From Neoscytalidium dimidiatum (taxonomy: Eukaryota > Ascomycota > Dothideomycetes > Botryosphaeriales > Botryosphaeriaceae), in the NCBI GenBank assembly GCA_037367355.1, contig JAVSCG010000020.1, positions 1 through 40,000 of the forward strand: DNA of 40,000 bases, given 5' to 3'. Each line of letters opens with the position of its first letter. The first letter of the stretch is position 1. Below the pieces are notes generated by a model, which worked only from the letters and a program-made list of their open reading frames with translations, did no database searches and had not been told where the DNA came from. Below, piece by piece: positions 1 to 12,370 of the stretch. The translations under genes and the position numbers were made by a program.

Positions 1-1948
1 TTACTAATTACCTTACTTTTAATTTCGCTAATTATATAGCTTAAATTTATTATCTACGCGCGGTCTTTTCTATAAATCTTAATTTACTTAATAGCTTTAA
101 TACTTAGCTCTTACTTTTATATCTACTTAGTCCGTCTTCTAAATTACTATTAATACGTTTTAAATACGAATCTAATATAGGTTAATATTATAATTTTATT
201 AGATCTTATATTTAAACTCGTTTAATAGCTTAACTATTATAATTATAAAGATATTAGTTAGATTAAGAATTTCTAATATATTATTATCTTACGCTTAATC
301 TAGCTTTATAAGTAAGCGACTTAGTATATTTAGTACTAGATACGTATAGCTAGGCCTATATAAAACTTTAAATTTAAATTAGAAGATATACTAGCTAGCT
401 ATAACTAGCTTTAGATTTATCTTATCTATCGCTAATATCGTTTATAGATTATAATACTAAGCGATAAATATTATTGTATAGTAATTTATAAAGAAGTATA
501 TATTCTATTTTAGATCTATATATATTAAATACTTAATTTTATATAAGGTCTATACTATTTCGGCTACTTTAAGCTCTATAAACTAATATTATATTTTAGC
601 TAACTTTAGTACTTTAGAGAGGAATATAATTAGTTAAATTTTTATATCTTTCTATAATTAGACTTTTTCGTTAAATACGATAGAATCTAGATCTTCCTTT
701 ATATAGTATACTAAAGCGTCTATACTAAGTTTTAACGCGTTAATATCTATATATAATCTATAGTTTAGATTATAATATACTAGCTATAGAGGATTTCTTA
801 GATACGCTTAAATAGCTTTATATATCGCTCTTTATTCTTCTAGCGGAACGACTTTTATTCGCTTAGTAAATATCTTTCTTGCGTTACTCTTCTTAGAGCT
901 TACTTTTAGTAAGGCTATCTTATAGTCTATTAAGAGCTTAATAATAGCGGCGTAATAAGAAATTTTACTCTATAAAAATCTAGTTACGCTAATCTAGTAC
1001 TCTAAATTCTTAAACGTTTTAGAAAATAATATCTTTATAAGAGTCTTAGTACGTTCTTTTATTAAGTCTAGTCTAAAAGTATTAACTCTCTATTCTAGTA
1101 GTATTATATATAGGTATCTAATAAAACTCTTCTTTAATATAAGGCTAATTTTAATTTAGTCTAGCTTTTAAAAGATTTTATTAAGGTATTCTAGGTATTC
1201 TTATAATATACGACTATATATTATAATGTCGTTAATATAGACTCTATAGAAGATACGATATTCTCTTAAAATTACGTCTAGTTATCTCTAGACATATAAT
1301 ACTAAGTTAATATAATCTATAATCGCTACGTTAAAAGATTCTTAACCGCGATATAAATTAATTATTAATTTATAATAGTCGGCTTCTTTTACTATCTATT
1401 AGTAAAAGAAGAATATTACGTTAATAACTATAATATATTAATACTTTTATATCGCGTTAATAATATTATTCTAACTTAAAACTAGATATAAGTCCTTCTA
1501 TAAAATTCTATTAAGGCCGCGGATATCTACTACTACTCTAGACTTCTCTATCTAGGCGTTATTTTTTCTAATCTATCTTTATACTATAAAGACTAGAAAG
1601 TTAAAGATAGTATATTTTCTCGTCTAGCTTAACTTTTCTTAGTTATAAAACTTATTAAAGACTTTATTAATAATTTCTCTCTTTTTTACTAATAGTAGAT
1701 AAATCTTTATAGCTAATTTTATTAATTCGCTTTAATTCTCTTTTAGCGGTATTTCTATATAATCCTTAATAGAAATCTTTATAGCTAAAGATTTATTCTT
1801 CTATAAATTAGAATAGTAATTTACTATCTCTACTAGAGCTTATATAGTTTCTATAAGAATCGTATAGTAGATAAAAAGTTAATAGAGAGACGAAGAGCTT
1901 ATATTTATAAATAGACGATTCGATAGAGAGGAGATTTTAGTAGACTAG
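1..1948 (-). pseudogene. Family C Gypsy-like pol fragment (reverse transcriptase and beyond), RIP-decayed
   Basis: Decayed reverse-transcriptase polyprotein on the minus strand. Read with TAG/TAA as former Gln/Trp codons, one frame gives VVVDIRGLN (about 1510-1540), then RGQESFNVA (1325-1353), YVQRQ, and YIND at 1228-1239, the former Y-x-D-D active site with one Asp changed to Asn. These motifs match a common Gypsy-like family of filamentous ascomycetes and differ from the chromoviruses of families A, B and D here. The RNase H/connection region would lie below about 1000; motifs there are weak. Protease is absent: the copy stops in the protease-RT linker, exactly where the E1 LTR begins. The other end runs off the window. 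CpA and TpG are nearly missing, and stops occur every few dozen codons. Confidence 0.8.
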
Positions 1949-2612
1949 TATAACGACGGGGCCTCTACTACTAGGCTTCGGAGTTACCTAGTAGATTCGA
2001 ATTTATCGAAGGATTTATCTTAAAGACGAGGAAAGGAAAGTAATAATAAAATAAAAAGTTATATAATATAGAAGTTTAATAGGCCTTATTATCTCTAAGT
2101 TAATATAGTATTAAATTAGAACTTTAAATTTAACTACGAAGATTAAAGTACTATCTAGTAAGTATATCTATATACTATAGAAAAGCTATAATAATCTAGT
2201 ATAGTATCTAGATCTTCTATAATCTAATAGAGCTTAGATCGATAATAATCTAAAAGAATTAGCCTTAGATTATTAAAGATCTAGAAGTAGATCTTATACG
2301 TAATCTAAGCGCTAAGACTCGTTTTCTAGAATTTAACTTCTAATCTTCTTAGCTAAATAATAGTAATATTCGCCTTATTTATTATCGCGTAACGTGTCTT
2401 TCTATTAGTTTCTTAGATTCTATTCGCGACTCTTATTAAGGGAGTATTATACTACTAGATCGTAGTCTCTTATAACTATAGTCTTTTATTCTTCTCGTAT
2501 AGAAATTATTTCTCTAAGAAAGTTATTCCCCTATAAGATTTCTTCTCGTAAGGGTTTCTATCTCTTAGAAGATATTATCCGTACGGAACTATCGTCTAAG
2601 AAGTTCGTAATA
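1949..2612 (-). repeat. E1 3' LTR (family A, subfamily 1)
   Basis: 664-bp direct repeat of 9308-9971. The first roughly 270 bp, starting TATAACGACGGGGCC, are shared with the LTRs at 15819, 23000 and 32182. The middle differs from E2 and from the 32182 LTR, so the three represent LTR subfamilies. It ends GTTCGTAATA (originally probably ...AACA). The polypurine tract abuts it at 2613, which makes this the 3' LTR of a minus-strand element. Confidence 0.9.
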
Positions 2613-2626
2613 CTATCTCTCCCCTT
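2613..2626 (-). other. Polypurine tract of E1
   Basis: On the minus strand this reads AAGGGGAGAGATAG directly before the 3' LTR. This is the expected position and composition of the primer for plus-strand DNA synthesis. E2 and element B have G-rich tracts at the same place (16516, 26408). Confidence 0.7.
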
Positions 2627-2720
2627 AAGAATCTTCGGCTTAAAGATTTATTCGTTCGTCTATATCTTAGGTTCGCGTTTTCTTATTTTTTTCTTCTATA
2701 AGTTTTTTACTATATCGACT

Positions 2721-3476
2721 AACTCTCGTAAGCGAAAGCGTAATAACTAATATACTAAGCGTATAGATTTAGATAACGAGATCAATCTTTTTAGTAAGAA
2801 TATACCTCTCTTTTATTCTTCTTATTTATTATTAAATTTTAATAAAGAGGAGGGCAATCTATCTTTTATTATTTACTAGATAGATAGGTCTTATTCTCGT
2901 TATAGAGAGTACGTACGTAAGAATAAGTCTACTTACGATACTACTAGGTTAGATTATTTAAATTATAAGTTCCTTACCTCTTTATCTTTTATCTTACTAA
3001 TTTTCTTAGTTCTACGTATACGACGGGCTTTAAATAAGGCGGAGTAGAATAAAGCGAAGGCTTTAAAGACTATTTAGGCTATAATAGCGCGTCTAGATTA
3101 GGCGCGAAAATAGAAGAAGCTTTTAAGAAAGCGTAGAAGCCTAATAATCGCGAAGAAGACTTCTACTATAGAGGAGTTAAAGAAGCTTAATTATTTAGAG
3201 GCGGTCTATAAGGCTAGAAATCTTATTAACTCTAAGAATATCGAGAAGAAGCGATTAGTAAAGCGTATACGTAGTAACGTCTCTACTAACGCTACTACTA
3301 GTTTATTCTATTCTATTAGGTCGTCTAGCGTTAGTTTCGCTACTACGCTATCTAAGAATTCCGAGCTAGTTAATTAGACGCGGTAGTCTTTATTTTCTAA
3401 TTTTAATTTTAGGTTCTTTATTTTTAACGAGTTAGCGATATTAGTTGATCTAGATTTCGGCGATAGAACTTATTAA
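2721..3476 (+). pseudogene. Opposite-strand accessory ORF of E1: Cys-rich (now Tyr) and coiled-coil protein
   Basis: One frame of 252 codons, broken only by RIP-type stops, on the strand opposite gag-pol. The start codon appears lost: AAC stands where E2 has ATG. The product begins with a basic stretch (KRKRN, nuclear-localisation-like). A cluster Y-x2-Y-x2-Y-V-R-K-x3-S-x-Y-D follows; in un-RIPed form it would be Cys-x2-Cys-x2-Cys. Next comes a basic coiled-coil-like region (IARLDQARKQKKLLRKRR) followed by EELKKLNYLEA. It ends RTY-stop at 3474-3476. That end overlaps the pol 3' end (stop near 3424) by about 53 bp, tail to tail. The pattern resembles Cys-rich/coiled-coil hypothetical proteins often annotated in filamentous fungi (recalled, not checked). 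Function unknown; DNA or RNA binding is only a guess. Confidence 0.7.
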
Positions 3477-6400
3477 TAAGTTATTTATATTTATCGTAGT
3501 TTTCTAGTAGTTTCTAGATATCGTTTTATTCTTCTTTCTATTTAAGAAGATATCGAAATTAACTATTAATATAGTCGCTATTAAGAATCTTTTCTACTTT
3601 CTAATCTTGGTTTTTATCGGCGTTTAGATTTTCTAGGAGTATTTCTTCTATATAGATTACGGTTTTAGCGTTCTTTAGTACTAGTTCTAGAAGGAATATA
3701 TAAAAGATAAAGTATATCTATATCGTTTCTAATAATTTAAGGCGGAAATTAACCTTTCTAATTTTTTCTTTAATTTTAAATAGTCCTATTTTCTTAAAAT
3801 CTAGCTTACTATTTAGTCGCCTTATTCTAATATTTTTTCTAAAGAGGTAGACTTTATCTCTCTTCTTTAGCTACGATATCTCCTAGTACCGCTAGTCGTA
3901 GTATTTATCTATTTATAGAGCTACAAATTCTAGGTCTAAATATAACTATTTATAGAGTATTTTTAATTAGTCGGCTTTAAGAATTCCTTTCTAGGCTAGT
4001 AATTTACTTAGTATTAGTTTTTTATAGGCTAATAGCTCGTAACCGTAATTAGCGTAGAACGGCGATTCTTATATTACTAATATCTTAGAGCTATTATACG
4101 CGAACTAAGCTAGAAGTAGTAATTCTATCTAGTTATTCTATATATAGTTAAGGTAATAGTATAGATATTACTCTAGCGTTTAATTAGTCCGTTCTATTTA
4201 TCCGTCTATTTACGGATATATTATAGTTAAGAGCTTATATTTTACTTTAAGTTATCTAGTAAGAGTTTACTAGAATTATAATATAAATAGTTTATCTTTA
4301 TTTAATACGAGTTCTTTTAGTAACTTATAGTTACTAAGAATAATTCTTAGAAACGTATATATAAGGTCTTTCGTATTTATCTTTTTTAGATATAGTAGGT
4401 AGTACGCGTATTTTATTATTTTATCTATAATAATTAGTATTAAATTATACTTAACTTTAATAAATAGTTCTTCTAACTTAGGTAGATTTATAATAAAGTC
4501 TAGCGAGATAGATTATTAAGGACGCTTAGATATTAGTAGCGGCTAAAGTAGTCTATAGAGTACGTATCTCGCCGCCTTACTTCGAATATAAAGGTCGTAT
4601 TACGTAACTATTTACTAGACTATTCTTCTAAGCTCTAGAAAGTAATAATTTCTTATAATCCTCTTAATTATCTTCTTAGTTTCTTAATAACTATATACTA
4701 GGGCCTCGTATATATTCTTTACGAGTTCCTTCCGTAGTTTTACTAGGACGTAGATTAATTCTAAAAATAGAATTATTTCTTCTACGTCTTAGGTTACTCG
4801 GAGGTTATTCTTTAGATTTCTAATTTCTTATATCGTAGCGTCTTCCGCGTAGGCTTTTTAGATTTTATAATTCTATTTATAGCTTTCTAGGTATATCGCT
4901 AAGACTACTAGTCTAACTAAGATAAGCGATTTATTAAGTTTCTTCTTTCTTCTATATATAGCGGAGATCTAGCGCCTATTAGATATAAAAGACCTATCTT
5001 TCTATTCCGCTAGTATTACCGGCTATAGTTCTCGCTTTTTTTCTATATAGTCGGCTCTTCTACTTAACGTATCTACGCGAGCGTTCTCTAATTCCTTCTA
5101 GTAGATAATCTTTATATTATAGAACGCTAGCTCTTTAGCCTATCTAACTTATCTTTAGTTTAGTTCTTTCGTAGTAGTAAAGTATAAAAGATTCTTATAG
5201 TCGTAGTAGACTATAATCTAGTACTTAACTTCTTTAAAATAATATCTCTACTCTTTAAAGGTTGTAATAATAGTTAAAAGTTCTTTATTATAAACGTTAT
5301 AGTTTTTTTTTAGTTCTATTATCTTTTAAAAATAATACGCGATAGAATATAGTCTATCTTACTTATCTAGCTAGCTTAAGACTACTCTAATTATATAGTC
5401 TAATACGTTAGTTTCTATCGTTATAGATAGATTAGAGTAGAATAGTTCTAAGACTAGTACTTCTATAAATATTTATTTTAGTAAGTTAAAAGTATTCTAT
5501 TATCTTTCTCTCTATATAAATCTATATTCCTTTTTAGTTAGATTTATAAGCGGGGCTAATATCTTTATATAGTTTAAAATAAACTTCTAGTAAAAGTTAG
5601 TAAAGCTAAGAAAGAATTATACTTCTTTAATAGTTTTCGATATAGGCTATTCTCTTATTACGTTTAGTTTCTTCTCGTCTATACTAATATATTCTAGAGT
5701 AATAATAAACCTAAAGTACTTAGTTTTTTATATATACTATTCGCTCTTATTAGGGGCTATTTAAAGGTTCTATTTCTCTAGTATCTATAGAACTTTATAT
5801 ACGTACTCGGTATATTCTTTAAGCGTTTCTAAGTATATTAAGATATCGTCTAGATAGGCTAGTACGAATACGTTTAAATACGATTATAGTATATCGTTAA
5901 CTAGACTCTAGAATATAGCCGGTATATTAGTAAGGCCGAATAGTATTATTATATACTCGTAATATCTAAATCTTATTTAGAAAGCCGTTTTCTATTCTTT
6001 ATCTTCTTTTATCTAAACGAGATAATAACCTTCTCTAAGATCTAGCTTAGTAAAGTATTTAGCTTTTCTTAGTCTATTCTATAATTTATCGATACGTAAT
6101 AACGAGTATCGGTTTTTTATCGTAATATTATTTAATTACCTATAGTTAATATAGAGGCGGAGCTTACTATTTTTTTTAGTACGAATAAGATAGAGTACCT
6201 AGTCGATAATATAGAGGGTTAAATATATTCTCTTTCTAGATTCGTTTTAAGATACTCTCTTAGTATTTTAGCCTCGTTCTTAAAAAGAGAATAGATAGAC
6301 TTAAACGCGAGCTACGTTTCTAATAATAGGGGTATTTTATAGTTCTATAGCTTATACTCGAGTAATAATTCTTTACCTCTTTTTTAAAATAATTTGGCGT

Positions 6401-7340
6401 ATCTCTAGAATTTTAGGAGTACTTTCTCTAGTTTTATAGTATTTTTCGTTACGCGTATCTAGTTAAGAGTTCTATCTAGCGTACTATATCTCTTATAAAT
6501 TCGCTTTAAATAGTCTTCTTTAAGTAGCTAAGAATTCTTAACTTTTAAGATTCGCTTTCTAATCTATACTATAATTCGGCGTTTTTATTCTAAGCTAGGC
6601 TTAACGTAAATAGTATAAGCTTATTCTTCTTATTTTTTTATACGTAGTAGAATATTAAGAGATATTCTCTTAGCCTCTATTAAATATTCTTTAGATAGCT
6701 CTAGTTCGTAGCTCTTTTAGCTCTAGCTCTCTAGCTCTAGTTTTTAGCTTTAGCTCTCTAGCTCTAGCTTCTAGCTCTAGCTCTCTAGCTCTAGCTCTTA
6801 GCTCTAGCTTTTTAGCTCTAGCTTCTAGCTCTAGCTCTCTAGTTCTAGCTCTTAGCTCTAGCTCTCCGGCTTTTTTATCTTAAGGTTCGCAAGATATCGC
6901 TTATAGTTATCTTTTAGAAACGTTATAATTCTCGTACTCTAGCTAATATATAGATCGTAGGTTTTTAACTAGGATATTCTAAAGATAATATCGTAGTTTA
7001 AGCTTACTATTACGTCTAGATTAATTCGTTCTTTATAATTTCTAAGAGTTATTCGTATCTAACTAGTCTTAATTCTTATCTAGCTCTTATCGTATTCTAT
7101 TAATAACCTATCGAACGTATCTAGTTTATAGAAGCGTTTTTTAGATTAGAATAGTAAGTCGTTCTTTCTAAGAAATTTAGAATCTACGAAATTTTCTTAC
7201 GCTCTATTATCGATTATTACTAATATAATAGTTTCTTTAATTATAACTAGTACTTCTAATAGCGTTTTAAGTTCTTTCTATTTATAAGATATTCCGTTCG
7301 ATATTAAGTATATAACTTAGTTAAGAGACCTTTATACTAG
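3424..7340 (-). pseudogene. E1 pol: protease, RT, RNase H, integrase, chromodomain
   Basis: Decayed chromoviral pol, minus strand. Protease lies around 7000-7290 (VIIDNRA, former D-x-G-A, then ENFVDSKFLRKNDLLF). A linker of GAGCTA-type repeats follows at 6706-6865. The RT active site YLDD is intact at 5845-5856. RNase H is near 5200-5350. Integrase has DFIINLP near 4510, LNKDKLF near 4310 and FAYNSSK near 4090. A C-terminal chromodomain (about 3450-3610) shows VEKIL...FRYLLK-stop-KEE, with the stop where Trp is expected. The chromodomain places the family among chromoviruses, which use it to target histone-marked chromatin. Many TAG stops come from Gln/Trp codons. Confidence 0.85.
6706..6865 (-). 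repeat. GAGCTA tandem repeat coding the protease-RT linker of family A
   Basis: Irregular array of the hexamer family AGCTCT/CTAGCT. In the coding sense it reads GAGCTAGAGCTA(A)GAGCTAGA and gives a Glu-Leu-Arg-Ala-rich charged linker between protease and RT. The same array occurs in E2 (20540-20645, shortened) and in the inverted fragment (33486-33614). It therefore belongs to the family and is not a chance microsatellite. RIP does not destroy it because it lacks CpA. Confidence 0.8.
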
Positions 7341-9290
7341 CTTCTTCTAAAGTTTTTAGCTAGAAAAGCCGTCTAGTTTTTTAATATCTTATAGCGTATA
7401 TACTTATTCTATTCTTTAACTAGAATTAAGATATTCTTCTATTAAGTCTATTATCTTTACTTAATCTTACGTCTTTAGTAGATCTATCTATTACGTATCT
7501 AGTACTAGAAGGTTAGTTTACTATATTTTTCGTCGGATATCTATTATAGGGTATCGTAACTCCGCGTAGCTATACTATAACGGTAGAGAATATAGGCTAT
7601 ATCGCGTAGAGACGTAAAGTCTCGTTACTACTATATTTTCTAGACTTCTTCTTTAAGCTAGAATACTATCTCGTTAGCTATTTTTAATAGTAATTTCTTT
7701 TAGGGATACTATACGTCGTTCTTAAAGAATTATAAACTAAGTTTCCTATTCTTTATCTAGTACTATTACGGTAGTAAATCTATTCTTAATCTAAGGATCT
7801 AATAGATTATAAGAATATAACCGGATTTAATATTTCTTATATCTTTATACTAGTTTAAGTATTCGGCAATCTAGTTAAATATAGTCTAATCTTACTATTA
7901 TCTAATAGTTTCTATCTTACTAGACTCTAGTATACTATCGTATAGTTCTTTAATTTCGCTATTTATAAGGTCTTCGTCGGCTAGAAAGTATCTTTTAATA
8001 TCTTTCTTCGTAGCCTCTTTTAATTTTCGGAGTATTATATTAAGTCGTTATAGCTTACTAGAATACTACCTCGTAGCGTTCTTATCGCTCTAGTAGATAG
8101 TATAATTATCGTTATAGTACGCTATCTAGCTTAGAGCTATATAGTCTACTATCTTTATAGTAGCGATTTCTCGTAGCGCCTTCTATTTCTAGATAGCTAC
8201 TACTACTTTCTATAACTCTCTCTTTAAATATTTATATTCTACGCTTTATTTATCTTTATATCGAATATATAGTCCCTTCTTATAGAGCTCTTTTTCTTTT
8301 TTACTCTATTTTCTTTTCTTATCTCTATTATTACCGTTCTTTTTATTTCTATTTTTATCCTATTAGACTATATTATCTATTTCTATAGTATCGCCTTCTT
8401 TCTAAGTATAGCGAGGCCTAGCTTACCTTAAGATATTAGCGTTATATTCTTTCTTATTAAACTACCTCTCTATACGACGCTTATCTATAAATAAAGCTAG
8501 CTTAATTATATTATTAAGATTTTCTAGTTTCTTATAGTACGTTATAGCTTCTTTAATCTCGTTTCTTAGTCCTTAGTAGTAGAAGATACGTAGCGTAAGA
8601 TTAGAGTACCTATTTACGAGATATACTACGTCTTAGAATTTAGCTATATAGTTCTATACTATTTCTTTCTATTTTAGACTTATAAGAGTCCTAGTAGCTA
8701 GACGGTTCTTATTAACGCCGCTAAAGACTATCTTAAGCTACTTTATAAAGTTTCGATAGTTACTAAAGATTATTAAGGTTACTTTAAACTATAGATATAC
8801 GGGTTTCTTCTAGTATTCCCGCTTAAAAGATTAGAACTATTATTTCGCCGATTTTTTAAGATAGGTACTAGCGTATAAGACTTATTCGGCGGGGCTAGCG
8901 AAGTTATCGTATATAAAGTATATATAGTTATTTAGCTACGTAATAAAGGCTTAGATCTTCTTTTAGTCTTTATAGTATAGGTCTAGTTTTAAAACCTTAA
9001 TCTTAGTAGCTAGTAGTAGAGCTAATATCTAGATAAGCTAAGTATATAGAATTACGTTTTTATTTTAAAGTTCTAGGATTATATTAAGTAGCTTCTCGTT
9101 AGTTAATATATTAGAGTATTAATTTCCTACTATCGTATTATATCGCGGTAATTACTACGAGTCTAGAATATTCTACGTCTTTTATATATGCTTACTACTA
9201 GATACGTCCGCTATAATAGCTAATACTATTAGTACTTTCTAGAGTAAGAAAATACTTTCTATTTTCTAATTAAATCGCTTTCTTTTCTAT
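7341..9290 (-). pseudogene. E1 gag region
   Basis: Sequence between the 5' LTR and the protease of E1, collinear with 21091-22985 of E2. It is a decayed minus-strand coding region with a charged Lys/Arg/Asn-rich stretch near 8290-8350. By position it is the Gag (capsid/nucleocapsid) part. I could not see a clear zinc knuckle in family A. Where gag ends and protease begins is uncertain, and they may have been one polyprotein. Confidence 0.65.
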
Positions 9291-9307
9291 AAGGATAGTA
9301 GTTAAAG

Positions 9308-9971
9308 TATAATAACGGGGCCTCTACTACTAGGCTTTAGAGTTATCTAGTAGGTTTAGATTTATTAAAGGGTTTATCTTAAAGACGAGAAAAGAAGAGT
9401 AATAATAGAATAAGAAGTTATATAATATAGGAGTTTAGTAGGTCTTATTATCTCTAAGTTAATATAGTATTAAATTAGAACTTTAAATTTAACTATAAAG
9501 ATTAAAATACTATTTAGTAAGTATATTTATATACTATAGAAAAGCTATAATAATCTAATATAGTATCTAAATCTTCTATAATCTAGTAGGGCTTAAATCG
9601 ATAGTAATTTAAAAGAGTTAGCCTTAGATTATTAAAGATCTAGAAGTAGGTCTTATATATAATTTAAGCGTTAAGGCTTATTTTTTAGAATCCGACTTCT
9701 AATCTTCTTAGCTAAACGATAGTAATATTCGCCTTATTTATTATTACGTAACGTATCTTTTTACTAGTTTTCTAGATTCTACTCGCAATTTTTATTAAGA
9801 GAGTATTATACCGCTAGGCCGTAGTCTCTTATAACTATAGCCTTTTATTCTTCTTATATAGAAACCGTTTCTCTAAGGGAGTTATTCTCCTACGGGATTT
9901 TCTTTTATAAGAATTTCTATTCTTTAGAGAATATTACCCGTACGAGACTATCGTCTAGGGGGTTCATAATA
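9308..9971 (-). repeat. E1 5' LTR (family A, subfamily 1)
   Basis: 664-bp direct repeat of 1949-2612. For a minus-strand element the right-hand LTR is the 5' one. It abuts gag-side internal sequence (GTAGTTAAAG) identical to that before the E2 5' LTR at 23000. It ends TTCATAATA. Differences from the partner LTR appear to be mainly C/T and G/A transitions. Confidence 0.88.
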
Positions 9972-9983
9972 TTTAGTAGCGGT

Positions 9984-10800
9984 ATTCTACTTTTTATTAA
10001 GATAGAGATAGAGGTTAAGAATTTCTACTAGGCTATTTTACTAACTAGCTTAGTATTAGAGTCTAGCTAGACTTATATTAACTATCTTAGCAATAAGTCT
10101 ATCTCGTAGCGAGTTCTTAACCTCGCTAATTTACTAAACCTCGCCCTCTAGTTTAATCTATACGCGCCCGTTTATATACGTTATCTATAGTAGTAAAATA
10201 ATACTAAGAAGGCTAGTAAGGCTATTAGTAAGTAGATAAAACGTCTATTTATTATATACGACTATAGAATACTTTTAAAGTACTTCCGCTACGTTTATTA
10301 TAGTAAGAGTTATAATAAGATATATAATACTTACTATTAGATCGTTTAGATTCGTTAGCTAACTTAAGAATTCTCTTTTTTTTTCTAGATTCCCCTCTAG
10401 TTCTACCGGGCGTTAAATATATTCTTTTTTATTCGCGACTACGTCTTTCTTAGCGTCTAGCTAGCGGGCGATAATATTTTCTATATTAGTTAAGACGTTA
10501 GTAGCGTATTAGCGTATATTTAGAAGATCTATAGCGTTTATATATTCTAATCTTATATAGTAGCTAACTAGATTTAAAGTAAAGACGATATAGCGACGTA
10601 CTCTTATAATTAAGTTATAAGCTAGTAGCTTAATCTCGCCTAATATTAAATAAAATATTTTTAATACGCTTATAGATAGCTTATACTAATTTATAGTATT
10701 TTATAGAAGAATTATAACTTAATTAGTCGGCGTATTATTAATAATCTAACGATTAATTATAACTTTAAAAAGAAGTATCTAGATCGGCTAGCGTTCTTTC
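9984..10800 (+). pseudogene. Plus-strand decayed ORF beside family D pol, possible accessory ORF
   Basis: Starting ATTCTACTTTTTATT, one plus-strand frame runs about 800 bp with stops that are nearly all TAG/TAA of RIP type. It contains a Tyr-rich run (RYVYYSKSYNKIYNTYY, about 10280-10340) that could be a former Cys/His cluster. It sits beyond the 3' end of family D pol on the opposite strand, the same place as the accessory ORFs of families A and B. Sequence similarity to those is not evident by eye. The start, the end and the reading are uncertain, and it could be an unrelated fragment. Confidence 0.4.
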
Positions 10801-11159
10801 TATTATTTAAAACGTTTTAAATATTACGCTAGATATAATATAGGAATATAATATAGAGATATTTTTTTTTTATTATTATAGATTAGGATTACCTTACTTC
10901 TTAACTATATTTTTATAGCGGGTTATAGTATTTAGTATTATAGATTCTCTTCTTTTTTTTTTCTTTTAGTTATATTCTTATAAAAGTTTTATTTATTTTT
11001 CTAGCGTTTATTTAGTAGTAATTAATAGATAACTTTATTTAAGATTACTCTATACTTAATATATTATTAAAACTAACTATTATAATCTCTACTTAGTACT
11101 AGAATATTATCTATACTAATATAAGAGATATAAGAAATAGAAGAGTTTTTTAATAACTA
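10801..11159. other. AT-rich stretch without recognisable feature
   Basis: About 360 bp of very AT-rich sequence with T-runs at 10861 and 10949. It lies between the plus-strand frame and the end of family D pol. No LTR, terminal repeat or coding pattern was recognised. The missing 3' LTR of D might have been expected to the left of this block. Confidence 0.5.
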
Positions 11160-12310
11160 ATAATACTTCCTCGCTATTCTACCGTCTTATTAGCTTTCTA
11201 CTAGCTCTTTCTACCGCTAAAGTTCTACCCCCTAGATTTACTTCGCTCTACGCTTATTTCTCGCGTTAGGAGGCCGCCTTAAGTCTTTCTTAGAAGATTC
11301 TTTCGCCGTACTATCTTTTCTTATCGGCTTAGTTAGAGAATCGATTTCGTCTATTAGTAATCTTATCTATTTACGCGAGGGCCGCGTTATTCTTATATTT
11401 AGATATCGCTTCTTATACGCCTATAGTAACTTCTAGTAATTATTAAATTTACTCTTAATCTTCTACTTATTATACTTAGTCGGCTAGCCTTTTTATTTAA
11501 TAAGATACTACGCGCTACTAGCTCTTTAGTAGTAGACTATAATTACTTCTATCTTTTACTATTCGCCGTCTTTTAGCTCTTCTATTACTAGAAGCTAAAA
11601 CCTTAGTTAAATAGAGTATTTCTTAAATAGAGATATATAGAAGACTAAGTAGAACCGCGATATAGCTATTAAGAAGTCTAGCTTATAGGCTACTTTTCTA
11701 ATATATTTTAGAATACGGAATAGCTTAAAGTACTTAAAATTAAATTTCTTATAGAGTCGCTTTATATAAATATTATAAGCTAAGAGTAGAACTTTATTAC
11801 TAACTATAAATTACTTCGCTAGCTAATAGCGATTATAGTATTTTATCTAGGTCTTTTAGATAAAACATAGAGCGTTTATTGCTTTTACGTAGATTTCTTA
11901 TAGATAGCGGATATAGCTTTAAGCGGCTATTACTCTTAATACGAGATTATTAAGACTTTTACTACTATTTTTTCCCTTCGTTATATCTCGTCTTAGAACG
12001 CCGTTAGAGAAGTTTAGCGGTACTTCTAGAGCGAGCTTAATAGAGAATATTTTTATCGTCGAATATACCTTACTATTATACGTAAATAAAGCGCTAGATA
12101 GTAGATAGATCTAGTTAAACTATTTTTAGTAGATAAAGATTCTTAAATATAACTTAAGCTGTTACGGCACAGTCGCCCAGAAAGGCGGATAACGAAACCC
12201 TACGACTACTCACCGCCCACGTGACCAACTCGGGGCCTAACTCGGCAGAATACCTACCGACACTGATGCACCAGACCACCGCACACTCGCTCAGCAAAGC
12301 TCGGACCACC

Positions 12311-12354
12311 GATCAGTACTGATCAGTGGGTTAACATTACAGATCACTACTGAT
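12311..12354. repeat. Palindromic GATCAGTACTGATC repeats in the solo LTR
   Basis: GATCAGTACTGATC at 12311-12324 is a perfect 14-bp palindrome. A second, imperfect unit GATCACTACTGATC lies at 12342-12355, and a third partial GATCACT follows at 12361. They lie upstream of the TATA-like box in the LTR sense orientation, so they could be activator sites. This is inference from position only. Confidence 0.6.
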
Positions 12355-12370
12355 CGTACCGATCACTCCA

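Larger units (their letters stand above)
1949..9971 (-). mobile_element. E1: full-length family A chromovirus (Ty3/Gypsy LTR retrotransposon)
   Basis: 8,023-bp element bounded by two directly repeated 664-bp LTRs, transcribed on the minus strand. In transcription order: 5' LTR (9308-9971), gag, protease, RT, RNase H, integrase, chromodomain, an opposite-strand extra ORF, polypurine tract, 3' LTR (1949-2612). LTRs begin TG and end CA in less mutated relatives (here TA...TA). It is heavily RIP-mutated and has no intact gene. The flanking five bases (ACTAG left, TTTAG right) are not a convincing target-site duplication. The left flank is family C and the right flank family D, so a recombination may have exchanged one side. 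Confidence 0.9.

Noticed and set aside
6706..6865. CRISPR-like regular repeat
   Set aside because: Units are contiguous hexamers without spacers and lie in frame in pol; the same array is in three copies of family A.
1944..9976. Target-site duplication for E1 (ACTAG/TTTAG)
   Set aside because: Only three of five bases agree, one difference is not a transition, and the two flanks belong to different repeats.
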